Shown: in pieces, positions 32,762 to 39,885 of the stretch
Position numbering within the stretch: position 1 is the stretch's first letter
Layout of the letters: each line of letters starts with the position of its first letter
Assembly (NCBI RefSeq): GCF_001570525.1
Contig: NZ_BBXC01000023.1
Coordinates: 23,494-87,493 of the forward strand
Source: Herbidospora sakaeratensis
GTDB taxonomy: Bacteria; Actinomycetota; Actinomycetes; Streptosporangiales; Streptosporangiaceae
Length of the DNA: 64,000 bases
Reading direction: 5' to 3'
Notes under the pieces: model-generated
Databases searched by the model: none
What the model was told of the DNA's origin: nothing
What the model saw: only the letters and a program-made list of their open reading frames with translations
Program-made: the position numbers and the translations under genes

Positions 32762-33684
32762 ACCGCCGGGTCGCCTACGCCGTCGCCGTCGCGGCCGTCG
32801 TGCTGATACTGGGGGCCGTGTTGTCGCCGGGCTTCGCGTCGTGGCCGGGCCTGCGGGCCGTGCTGATCGTGGCGAGCTTCACCGGTTTCGTCGCGGCCGG
32901 GCAGATGCTGGTGGTCCTGGTCGGCGGCATCGACCTGTCGATCCCGTGGGTGCTCAACGCGGCGGCGATCGTGCTGACCACCACCGGCCTGGGCCTGGCC
33001 GACCGGCTGCCCCTGGCGCTGGCGCTGGCCGTCGGTGCGGGCCTGCTGGCGGGCCTGGTCAACGGCCTGGGCGTCGCCTGGCTCGGGGTGCCGGCGGTGG
33101 TCATGACGCTCGGCATGAACGGCGTCCTGCAGGGCCTCACCCTGGGCGTGTCCCAGGGTCTGACCTGCGGAGACTGCGGCCACTACGCGCCGCAGCCGCT
33201 CCGGGACCTGTTCGCCGGCACCGTCCCGGCCGCGCTGCTGGTCTGGCTGGGCGCCGCCCTGTTCGTGACGGTCCTGCTCACGCTGACCACCTTCGGGCGC
33301 CGCGTGTACGCGACCGGCGCCAACCCCCGCGCCGCCTACCTGTCCGGGGTCGGGGTGAAGGGGGTGACGGTCGCCCTCTACACGCTGTCGGGCGGCTTCG
33401 CCGCGCTGGCGGGCATCATGCTGGTCGGCTACGGCGGCCAGGCGTCGCTGGGCCTCGGCGACCCCTACCTGTTCGAGTCGATCGCCGCCGTCGTCGTCGG
33501 CGGCGTGTCCATCCTCGGCGGGCGGGGCGACTACCTCGGCGTCGTCGCGGGGTCGCTGACGCTGGTGGCCGTCACGACGGTGCTGCGCGCCCAGCAGGTG
33601 CCCGAGTACGGCCGCCTGATGATCTACGGCCTGGTCATCCTGGCCATCCTTTTCGCCTACGGCCGGGAGAGGGCCCATGATTGA
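32758..33684 (+). CDS. sugar ABC transporter permease (YjfF-like)
   Basis: The second permease, 308 residues, from a GTG that overlaps the previous stop as GTGA. It shows LVVLVGGIDLSIPWVLNAAAIV, LGVPAVVMTLGMNGVLQG and the docking segment GANPRAAYLSGVGVKGVTVALYTLSG. A pair of cysteines in LTCGDCGHYAPQ sits in a loop facing outward. It is more divergent from RbsC than its partner, as YjfF is from YtfT. The lactonase gene overlaps its end by eight bases. Confidence 0.92.
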   Translation: MNRRVAYAVAVAAVVLILGAVLSPGFASWPGLRAVLIVASFTGFVAAGQMLVVLVGGIDLSIPWVLNAAAIVLTTTGLGLADRLPLALALAVGAGLLAGLVNGLGVAWLGVPAVVMTLGMNGVLQGLTLGVSQGLTCGDCGHYAPQPLRDLFAGTVPAALLVWLGAALFVTVLLTLTTFGRRVYATGANPRAAYLSGVGVKGVTVALYTLSGGFAALAGIMLVGYGGQASLGLGDPYLFESIAAVVVGGVSILGGRGDYLGVVAGSLTLVAVTTVLRAQQVPEYGRLMIYGLVILAILFAYGRERAHD

Positions 33685-34480
33685 CGTCTTCAGCGACATC
33701 CCCTGCGCGCTGGGCGAGAGCGCCCTCTGGGACGGCGAACGCCTCTACTGGGTCGACATCCTCGGCGACCGCATCTACGCCAAACCCTGGACCGGCGGGG
33801 ACACGGCCGTCCTCGACACCCCGGGCCCGGTCGGCGCGGTCGCGCTGCGCCGCACCGGCCTGCTGGCCACCCTCCGCCACACCATCGCCTTCGCCGACGT
33901 CGACCGCGGCACCGTCGAAAGCGTCGTCCCGGTCGAGAGCGCCCCGGAGAACCGGCTGAACGACGGCGCGGTCGACGCCGAGGGCCGGTTCTGGTTCGGT
34001 TCGATGAACCTGGACGAGGCCGCCCCGACCGGCGCGTTCTACCGCCTGAACCCCGACCTCACGGTGGAGAGGATCTTCGGCGGCGTGACCTGCTCCAACG
34101 GCCCGGCCTTCAGCCCCGACGGCACCACGATGTACCACGTCGACTCCTCGGCGCGGCGCATCACCGCCTACAGCGGGGGCGAGAGCCGCGTCTTCGCCAC
34201 CGACGACGACTGCTTCCCCGACGGCCTGGCGGTCGACGCGGAAGGCGGCGTGTGGAACTGCAAGTGGGACGGCTCCCGCGTCGTCCGGTACGCCCCCGAC
34301 GGCACGATCGACCGGATCATCACGGTCCCGGTCGAACGGCCGACCCGGTGCGCCTTCGCCGGGCCCGGCCTCGACGTCCTGGCGATCACCACGGCGAAGG
34401 GAGACCACCCGCTGTCGGGCCAGGTGCTCTTGGCCGACCCCGGCGTGAAGGGGCTCCCGGCCCATCCGTTTCTGGGCTGA
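33677..34480 (+). CDS. SMP-30/gluconolactonase family sugar lactonase
   Basis: A 267-residue six-bladed beta-propeller. The metal ligands of the family are in place: E in ALGESALWD (residue 14), N in RLNDGAVD (about 96), N in GVTCSNGPAFSPDG (about 142) and D in FPDGLAVD (about 190). Members hydrolyse aldonolactones such as L-arabinono-, D-xylono- or D-galactonolactone. Coupled to the importer by an eight-base overlap, it suggests an oxidative, non-phosphorylating route for the imported sugar. The matching dehydrogenase and dehydratase are not in this window. Confidence 0.93.
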   Translation: MIDVFSDIPCALGESALWDGERLYWVDILGDRIYAKPWTGGDTAVLDTPGPVGAVALRRTGLLATLRHTIAFADVDRGTVESVVPVESAPENRLNDGAVDAEGRFWFGSMNLDEAAPTGAFYRLNPDLTVERIFGGVTCSNGPAFSPDGTTMYHVDSSARRITAYSGGESRVFATDDDCFPDGLAVDAEGGVWNCKWDGSRVVRYAPDGTIDRIITVPVERPTRCAFAGPGLDVLAITTAKGDHPLSGQVLLADPGVKGLPAHPFLG

Positions 34481-34486
34481 CCGCGG

Positions 34487-34903
34487 TCAGCCGTCGAAGC
34501 GGCGGCGGGCGGTCTCGATGTGGCCGAAGTACTGGTGGGTCCAGCCGCAGATGAGATCGACCGTCGCGCGCAGCGCCTGCCCCGGCGCGGTGAGGGTGTA
34601 CTCGACCCGGGGCGGCACCGTGGGATACACCGTGCGCTCGGCCAGGCCGTTGCGCTCCAGCATGCGCAGGTTCTGGGTGAGCATCTTGTGGCTGATGCCC
34701 TCGACCTCGTCGCGCAGTTCGCTGAAGCGCAGGGTGCGCTCGCCGAGGGTTTCGATGATCAGCAGCGCCCACTTGTTGGCGACGTCGGAGAAGATCTCCC
34801 GCGCCAGGGAGTCGGCGCGCCTGAGGTCGGCCTCGTCGGCCGTGCCCGCGAACTGCTTGGTCACCATGAGGTTCCCCAGTCTCCGAAAAGTGCGTTCTTC
34901 CAT
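34487..34903 (-). CDS. HxlR family transcriptional regulator
   Basis: A 138-residue regulator with the HxlR winged helix: DVANKWALLIIETLGERTLRFSELRDEVEGISHKMLTQNLRMLERNGLAER at about 40-90. The frame is open further upstream, but the ATG at 34903 places the core at the usual distance; a GTG at 34915 is an alternative. HxlR proteins sense aldehydes, quinones or oxidants and usually control a divergently transcribed gene, here ridA. It meets the lactonase gene tail to tail, six bases apart. Confidence 0.92.
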   Translation of the reverse strand: MEERTFRRLGNLMVTKQFAGTADEADLRRADSLAREIFSDVANKWALLIIETLGERTLRFSELRDEVEGISHKMLTQNLRMLERNGLAERTVYPTVPPRVEYTLTAPGQALRATVDLICGWTHQYFGHIETARRRFDG

Positions 34904-34923
34904 GTCAACGTACACTCTCCTAT

Positions 34924-34938
34924 GGTTCCCGAGTAACC
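34924..34938. promoter_or_regulatory. candidate HxlR operator between hxlR-type gene and ridA-type gene
   Basis: GGTTCCCGAGTAACC is a 15-base imperfect palindrome (five of seven pairs) with GGTT/AACC ends. It lies midway in the 61-base divergent region, so one bound dimer could affect both genes. Confidence 0.45.
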
Positions 34939-34964
34939 AGAAGAGAGCACTATCGGGAGATCTC

Positions 34965-35369
34965 ATGGCCGTTTCACTCATCAACCCCGACGGGCACGTC
35001 CAGATCCCGCTCTACCACCACCTCGCGGTGGCGAGCGGCAGCAGGCAGGTCCACATCGCCGGACAGGTCGCCTGGGACGAGCACGGCGAACTCGTCGCGC
35101 CGGGCGACCTGGCCGGGCAGGTCGCCCAGGTCTACCGCAACGTCGCCAAAGCGCTGGCGGCGGCCGGGGCGACGTTCCACGACGTCGTCCGCATGACGTG
35201 GTACGCCGCGGGCTGGAAGAGGGAGATGTACGACGCCTTCAACGCGGGCGTGGCCCAGGCGGCCCGCGAGTTCGACCTGGCCGCGCCGCCGGCGGCGCTG
35301 ATCGGGGTGGACGTGCTGTTCGAGCCCGGCATCCTCGTCGAGGCCGAGGTCACCGCCGTCGTCGAGTAG
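34965..35369 (+). CDS. RidA family (YjgF/UK114) protein
   Basis: A 134-residue RidA-like protein. It has the trimeric chorismate-mutase-like fold pattern: LAVASGSRQVHIAGQVAWDEHGELVAPGDLAGQVAQVYRN and then DVVRMTWYAAG and EAEVTAVV. The arginine that hydrolyses enamines/imines in true RidA, near the end of the fold, is not obvious here, so this may be a Rid2-7 type member with another role. Divergent from HxlR, it may answer to reactive carbonyl or imine stress. Confidence 0.9.
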   Translation: MAVSLINPDGHVQIPLYHHLAVASGSRQVHIAGQVAWDEHGELVAPGDLAGQVAQVYRNVAKALAAAGATFHDVVRMTWYAAGWKREMYDAFNAGVAQAAREFDLAAPPAALIGVDVLFEPGILVEAEVTAVVE

Positions 35370-35372
35370 GAC

Positions 35373-35403
35373 TTGAGTGTGCCCCCGGGGCACGGTGTTC
35401 GCT
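35373..35403 (+). promoter_or_regulatory. MerR-type promoter with 19-base spacer
   Basis: TTGAGT (35373-35378) and TTCGCT (35398-35403) are separated by 19 bases, and the spacer contains the perfect palindrome GTGCCCC-C-GGGGCAC (35379-35393). Overlong spacers holding a dyad are the hallmark of MerR-controlled promoters. The second gene of this operon encodes a MerR protein. Confidence 0.6.
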
Positions 35404-35445
35404 GGTCGGCGGAGCGACGGACGCGAACCTGGAAGGAAACAGACG

Positions 35446-36333
35446 ATGAGTACCGTGACGCTTGGACAGTCCCAGGAGGCCCGGCCGTTCGGCGCGCATC
35501 TGCGTATGAGCCGGTGGAAGCCGCTGGTGGTCATCGTCGTGCCGTCACTCGTGATGCTGGCCCTGCAGATCCTGCTCTACCAGGTCGTCGGCGTCGTCGA
35601 GGGCAGTGACGACCCGCTGGCCGCCACGTTCACGCCGCTGAAGTTCCTGGCCGTCAACCTGAGCGTGGGCGCGGCGGGCCTGCTGGCGATCACGCTGCTG
35701 GCGTGGGTGGCCAAGGTGCCGTGGCGGGTGCTCCTCAGCGCACCGCGCGCCTTCGACCCGCGCCGCCTGGCGCGTCACCTCCTCGGCGCGGCGCTGCTGG
35801 TGGGCGCCGGGATCGGGGTCGTGGCGCTGGTCGCCCCCGACGCCCCGGGCTGGACCGCCTTCGGGGTGAGCGCCACGACGGTCGCCATGCTGGCGCTCAT
35901 CCTCGTGACCACGCCGATCCAGGCCGCCGGAGAGGAGCTGATGTTCCGGGCCGTCGTGCTGCCCGCCGCCGCGTCCTGGCTGCGGGCGGTCCGCCCGGCC
36001 CTGGCCGTCGGACTCGTGGTCTCCAGCCTGGCCTTCGCCGTGATGCACGGGTCGACCGACCCCTGGTTGTTCGGCTACTACGCCTTCATCGGCGTCTCCA
36101 CCGGCCTGATGGCGATCATCAGCCGGGGCCTCGAGGCGCCGATCGCGTTCCACGTCGCCAACAACGTCCTGATGACGACCGTCAACACGCTGATGGCCGA
36201 CGGTGCGGCGTTCCCCCTCGACCGGTCCACCGACACCGGCGACGCGTCCCTGCTGATCCTCGCCGCCGTCAACGTCGGCATGGTCGTCCTGGTCTGGCTG
36301 CGCGAACGACGGGAGAAGGCGGGCAACCCGTGA
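35446..36333 (+). CDS. CPBP family intramembrane metalloprotease
   Basis: A 295-residue membrane protein with about eight helices. The CPBP/Abi motifs are present: motif 1 AAGEELMFRAVVLP (glutamate pair and arginine), motif 2 FAVMHGSTDPW with the histidine, and motif 3 APIAFHVANNVLM. These residues form the metal site of Rce1-type proteases. Bacterial members process or protect against peptides, among them self-immunity to bacteriocins. The ATG at 35446 has GGAAGGAAAC upstream. The MerR gene overlaps its end as GTGA. Confidence 0.92.
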   Translation: MSTVTLGQSQEARPFGAHLRMSRWKPLVVIVVPSLVMLALQILLYQVVGVVEGSDDPLAATFTPLKFLAVNLSVGAAGLLAITLLAWVAKVPWRVLLSAPRAFDPRRLARHLLGAALLVGAGIGVVALVAPDAPGWTAFGVSATTVAMLALILVTTPIQAAGEELMFRAVVLPAAASWLRAVRPALAVGLVVSSLAFAVMHGSTDPWLFGYYAFIGVSTGLMAIISRGLEAPIAFHVANNVLMTTVNTLMADGAAFPLDRSTDTGDASLLILAAVNVGMVVLVWLRERREKAGNP

Positions 36334-37058
36334 CCTGGAGCACGCGCGAGTTGGCGGAACTCGCGGAGACCACGGTGAAGACGGTGCGCTACTACCACCA
36401 GATCGGCCTGCTCGACGAGCCCGACCGCGCCCCCAACGGCTACAAACGCTACGAGGTCCGCCACCTGACGCGGCTCCTGCAGATCAAACGGCTGACCGGG
36501 CTGGGGGTGCCGCTCGCGCAGGTGGCCGCGATCGCCGCCGACACCGACCGTCAGACTTCGGTCTTCCGGACCATCGACGCCGAACTCGAGGCGACGGTGG
36601 AACGGCTCCAGGAGATCCGCCGGGTCCTGGCCACGCTGTCCGAACCGGGCACGTCACTGGACGTGCCGACCGGGTTCAGCCGCGCCGCCGGGCCCCTGGG
36701 CGACAACGACCGCGCCCTCCTCACGATCTACGCGCGATTCTTCTCGGACGAGTCGATGAACGCCGTGCGGCACACGCTGGAGGCGGACCCCGACCCCGCC
36801 CTCGACGAGGAGTTCCGCGATCTCCCCGAGGACGCCGACGACGCCACGCGGCAGGCCCTCGCCGAGAAGCTCGCCCCGTTCGCCGACGGCGCGGGCGCCG
36901 ATCACCCGGTCAGGCTGGACCTGAAGGCCGCCACCCCACGCCAGGCCCGAGCGGCCCGAACCGCCCTCGGACACGCTCTCACAGCCCTCTACAACAGGGC
37001 CCAGATCGACGTGCTGCACCGGGCCCACGTGATCAGCACGACCGGCCGCCGGCCGTGA
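36330..37058 (+). CDS. MerR family transcriptional regulator
   Basis: A 242-residue regulator starting at a GTG that overlaps the CPBP stop. The N-terminal MerR helix-turn-helix reads STRELAELAETTVKTVRYYHQIGLLDEPDRAPNGYKRYEVRHLTRLLQIKRLTGLGVPL (residues 3-62), followed by a dimerisation helix and a roughly 120-residue helical effector domain resembling the TipA-S type. It probably activates its own CPBP-merR operon from the 19-base-spacer promoter upstream when a ligand (antibiotic or peptide) is bound. Confidence 0.9.
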   Translation: MTWSTRELAELAETTVKTVRYYHQIGLLDEPDRAPNGYKRYEVRHLTRLLQIKRLTGLGVPLAQVAAIAADTDRQTSVFRTIDAELEATVERLQEIRRVLATLSEPGTSLDVPTGFSRAAGPLGDNDRALLTIYARFFSDESMNAVRHTLEADPDPALDEEFRDLPEDADDATRQALAEKLAPFADGAGADHPVRLDLKAATPRQARAARTALGHALTALYNRAQIDVLHRAHVISTTGRRP

Positions 37059-37107
37059 CGTCGACGGTTCCCGTGCGCGGCGGAGGACGCCCCTATCCAG
37101 CGGGGCC

Positions 37108-38148
37108 TCAGCCGGAGGCGCAGGTCTGGTAGCCGCGGCTCGCCGTCGTGATGACGCCGTTGACGCCGACGACCTCCAGACGCCACGAGGCCGAGTCGCC
37201 CATGCTCGAACCGACCACCTTTGTGACGGGTGCGCGGCCGCCCGCCGAGGAGGTGATCATGACGGTCTTCCACGGCTCACGCGCCCACACGGCCTCCTCG
37301 GTGAAGCGGGACCAGGCGTAGGTGAGCTGTCCGGAGGTGTTGCTCTCGACGTGGCCCTCCAGCCGGTACTTGAACGGCGTCCACGGAGTGCACGTGCCGG
37401 CGGTGCGGGTCACGGAGACGAAGTCGGCGCCGATGCGGTGTTCGCCCGCGCACACCGTGCGGTAGGACCCCCACTCGACCGCGTCGACGTGTGTCTCGGG
37501 GCTGACGATCCGCACCGAGATCCAGTCGCTCCCCACTGGGCTGGCGACCGGCAAACGGTGGAAGGGAGTGCTCACGGTTCTGGTGCCCGGTTCGGTGAAG
37601 ACCACCTCGTGCACTCCCTGGGCGCCCCGCAGGTCCGAGCCGTCATTGGTGATCCACCGGTAGCGCACGGTCTGCGCGATCGGCGAGGTGATCTGCGCGG
37701 TGGCCGTGTGCACGACACTGGCACCGCAGGGGCCGAGATAGTCGGCCACCGGTTGGATCTCCGGCCTGTGCGGCATGGGCTCGTCGCAGGCCAGGGTGTA
37801 CGCGATGGTCGCCGTGCTCCCGGCACCGATCAGCCGGATGGTCGTGGATTTCGGCCCGTGCCCCCAGTGGTGCGTCTTCGTGGTGGTCACGGTCGTGGAT
37901 CCGGCCTCGGCGAAGACCACCTGCTCGACGCTGCCGGTGCCCCACTGGTAGGCGACGACCCGGGGGCCGTCGACCGTGATCGTGGCGCTGAGGGTGATCC
38001 GCGCGGGCTCCGGGTAGCAGGAGCCGGTGTGTGAGGGTGGTTGTGCTCCCACGGCCGCCACCGTGGCGTTCGGGGTCTCCGCGTGGGCTGGAGGTGCGCC
38101 GGCCAGCATCACGGCCGTCAGCGACACCAGGGCACTCCATAACCGCAT
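37108..38148 (-). CDS. secreted protein of three Ig-like repeats
   Basis: I do not recognise a named family. The 346-residue protein has a Sec signal peptide (cut near AHA-E, residue 23). The mature part is three repeats of about 100 residues, each opening with a cysteine in a G-S-C/G-P-C/G-T-C context, then a strand pair, a VxYxW core (VVAYQWGTG, VRYRWITNDG, LTYAWSRF), a VVF-EPGT/EAGS turn and TVST-like strand, and closing with a cysteine (TLACDE, YRTVCAG, YQTCASG). This suggests three disulfide-closed beta-sandwich domains on the cell surface. It is monocistronic, tail to tail with merR. Confidence 0.85.
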   Translation of the reverse strand: MRLWSALVSLTAVMLAGAPPAHAETPNATVAAVGAQPPSHTGSCYPEPARITLSATITVDGPRVVAYQWGTGSVEQVVFAEAGSTTVTTTKTHHWGHGPKSTTIRLIGAGSTATIAYTLACDEPMPHRPEIQPVADYLGPCGASVVHTATAQITSPIAQTVRYRWITNDGSDLRGAQGVHEVVFTEPGTRTVSTPFHRLPVASPVGSDWISVRIVSPETHVDAVEWGSYRTVCAGEHRIGADFVSVTRTAGTCTPWTPFKYRLEGHVESNTSGQLTYAWSRFTEEAVWAREPWKTVMITSSAGGRAPVTKVVGSSMGDSASWRLEVVGVNGVITTASRGYQTCASG

Positions 38149-38235
38149 GTCTCGTCCTTCCGGGAGGGATCGAGATCATCCTGAGGAGGCCGGCTTGCGG
38201 CCGGATGGTGGATGGGTTGGAGCAGTTCTCTAGTT

Positions 38236-38331
38236 CGGGCCGCCGGCCCGGCGGAGCCGTAAAAGAAGAGCGAAGCGAGCGTGAGGGGGCGCAGCCCCCT
38301 GACAGCGGGGGGCTCGGGGGTCGGCCCCCCG
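38236..38331. repeat. cluster of three GC-rich hairpins (REP-like element)
   Basis: Three perfect inverted repeats follow each other: 38236-38250 (7-bp arms, one-base loop), 38284-38300 (AGGGGGC/GCCCCCT, three-base loop) and 38306-38331 (8-bp arms, ten-base loop). Between the first two lies AGAGCGAAGCGAGCG. The arrangement looks like a mobile or repetitive intergenic palindrome rather than a terminator, since it lies in front of both flanking genes. Confidence 0.7.
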
Positions 38332-38343
38332 TATGCTCGAACC

Positions 38344-38700
38344 ATGTATGACGACGGGCTGGTGACCTGCACGGACGCCGAGCTGATCATCAGGACGTAC
38401 TACCTCTGGGGTGGCGACAAGAGGATCTCCCTGAGGGCGATCCGGGCGGTCAACGCGGTTCCGTTGCCGCGGGGCAGCCGGCGGTTGTGGGGCACCGGTG
38501 ACTTCGTGCACTGGTACAACCTCGACCGTGACCGTCCCCGCCGCCGGATGGCGCTCTGGATCGACGTGGGCGCGCGGATCGTGCCGGCCGTCACGCCGAA
38601 GGACCCCGGACGGTTGATCACTGAACTGGCGTCGAGAGGGATCCGGACGAATCGGGCCGGGTTTGTGCAACGTGGTCAGAGCTGGATGCGGCCGGCCTGA
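38344..38700 (+). CDS. small PH-like hypothetical protein
   Basis: A 118-residue soluble protein of unknown function. Its beta-rich start (GLVTCTDAELIIRTYYLWGGDKRISLRAIRAVNAVPL) resembles bacterial PH-like domains, then RRLWGTGDFVHWYNLDRDRPRRRMALWIDVG. The ATG at 38344 is chosen because TATGCT (38332-38337) stands six bases before it, a leaderless-type arrangement; the open frame upstream runs through the hairpin repeat. Its last 83 bases overlap the convergent BrkB gene. Confidence 0.75.
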   Translation: MYDDGLVTCTDAELIIRTYYLWGGDKRISLRAIRAVNAVPLPRGSRRLWGTGDFVHWYNLDRDRPRRRMALWIDVGARIVPAVTPKDPGRLITELASRGIRTNRAGFVQRGQSWMRPA

Positions 38701-39562
38701 CGCGCCGCCCCGTCGCGAGGTCGACCACGGTGCCGTGGCGGCTGGTGGCGGCGTGCGCGGCGGCGTACAGGATCAGGACGTTCATGAGTTTCAGGAACAG
38801 CAGCATGCCGACCGCGCCGGCCACCACGGTGTACGCCGGGTTCGACGAGCTCAGGTTGAAGTAGAGCTGACCGGCCGTCTTCAGCACCTCCAGGCCGACC
38901 GTGATGATCAGGGCGGGGCCGATCACGCGGCGCGGCGACAGGCGCAGTCGCGGCGCCAGTGTCAGCAGCGCGGCCGACAGCAGCAGGTTGACCGCGAAGC
39001 CCAGGCCGAAGGCGGCGGCCTGGAGGAAGAACCGGGCCGTCGGGGCGTCGGGGCCGACGGTGTGGCCGGTCACCCACAACAGTGCCGACTGCGCGCCGAA
39101 CGACAGGGTCAGCGACGCCGCCAGCAGCAGGCCCAGCGCCGCCAGCACGCCCAGGTCGATGAGCCAGCGGGTGAGGAAGCGGCCCGGGTACTCGTTGAGG
39201 CCCCACACCGCGCGGCTGGACGACCGCATCGAGTCGACCCAGAACAGGCCGGTCAGCGGGAGGCCGAACAGGGCGATCCAGCCCGCCGTGTCGCGGGCGT
39301 CGCGCAGGGCCACGACGTCGAGGCGGGGAAAGGTGTCGGACAGGTAGTCGGCGACCTGGGCCAGCGCGCCGGGGGTGTCCCAGACGTGGCCCATGATCAC
39401 GAAGGCGAGCAGGCCCAGCGCGAAGATCGCGAAGAACGCGTAGTAGGTCATGCCCGCCGACAGCCGGCCGCCGTCGGCCTGGTCGAACCGGAGGACCGCG
39501 CGGACGTGGTGGTCGATCCAGGGATGGCGCAGGCGGAGGTCACTCCATCGACTCACCCGCAT
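38618..39562 (-). CDS. YihY/BrkB family membrane protein
   Basis: A 314-residue integral membrane protein with six hydrophobic segments. The family start RLSAGMTYYAFFAIFALGLL (about 33-52) and GRFLTRWLIDLGVLAALGLLL are recognisable. A polar tail of about 40 residues ends the protein. BrkB-like proteins were once called RNase BN; their biochemical function is unknown. The 3' end lies antisense to the small PH-like gene for 83 bases. Confidence 0.9.
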   Translation of the reverse strand: MRVSRWSDLRLRHPWIDHHVRAVLRFDQADGGRLSAGMTYYAFFAIFALGLLAFVIMGHVWDTPGALAQVADYLSDTFPRLDVVALRDARDTAGWIALFGLPLTGLFWVDSMRSSSRAVWGLNEYPGRFLTRWLIDLGVLAALGLLLAASLTLSFGAQSALLWVTGHTVGPDAPTARFFLQAAAFGLGFAVNLLLSAALLTLAPRLRLSPRRVIGPALIITVGLEVLKTAGQLYFNLSSSNPAYTVVAGAVGMLLFLKLMNVLILYAAAHAATSRHGTVVDLATGRRVRPAASSSDHVAQTRPDSSGSLSTPVQ

Positions 39563-39590
39563 GGCCCCTTATTACCCGAGAAGCGCTGAT

Positions 39591-39860
39591 TCAGACGGTG
39601 CCGCCACTGCGCCAGTAGACCCCGTCCTCCCTGGACAACAGGTCATTATCGATGAGGTAGCGGCGCAGGGCGGCGTAGTCGTCGAAGAAACCGGCGAGGA
39701 CCGTGTTGACGTCCTTCTCGGAGTAGCGCACGCCGATCTCGAACGACTGGGCGACGCGGTCGAGGACCGCCAGGCGCACCGCGTGTTTCGCGGGCATCTG
39801 CACCAGGCGGCCCCCGACCAGGAACCTCTCGATGACTTCTTGGGTGATCTCGGCGCTCAT
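39591..39860 (-). CDS. DUF2087 family small protein
   Basis: An 89-residue protein matching the DUF2087 pattern: VIERFLVGGRLVQMPAKHAVRLAVLDRVAQSFEIGVRYSEKDVNTVLAGFFDDYAALRRYLIDNDLLSREDGVYWRS. The arrangement suggests a winged-helix-like fold, and the domain is also found fused to regulators. It starts 25 bases after the RHS stop on the same strand, the place where immunity genes of polymorphic toxins stand, but DUF2087 proteins also occur alone, so that role is only a possibility. Confidence 0.88.
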   Translation of the reverse strand: MSAEITQEVIERFLVGGRLVQMPAKHAVRLAVLDRVAQSFEIGVRYSEKDVNTVLAGFFDDYAALRRYLIDNDLLSREDGVYWRSGGTV

Positions 39861-39885
39861 GCCTCGATCGTAGGGCGGCTCCCGG

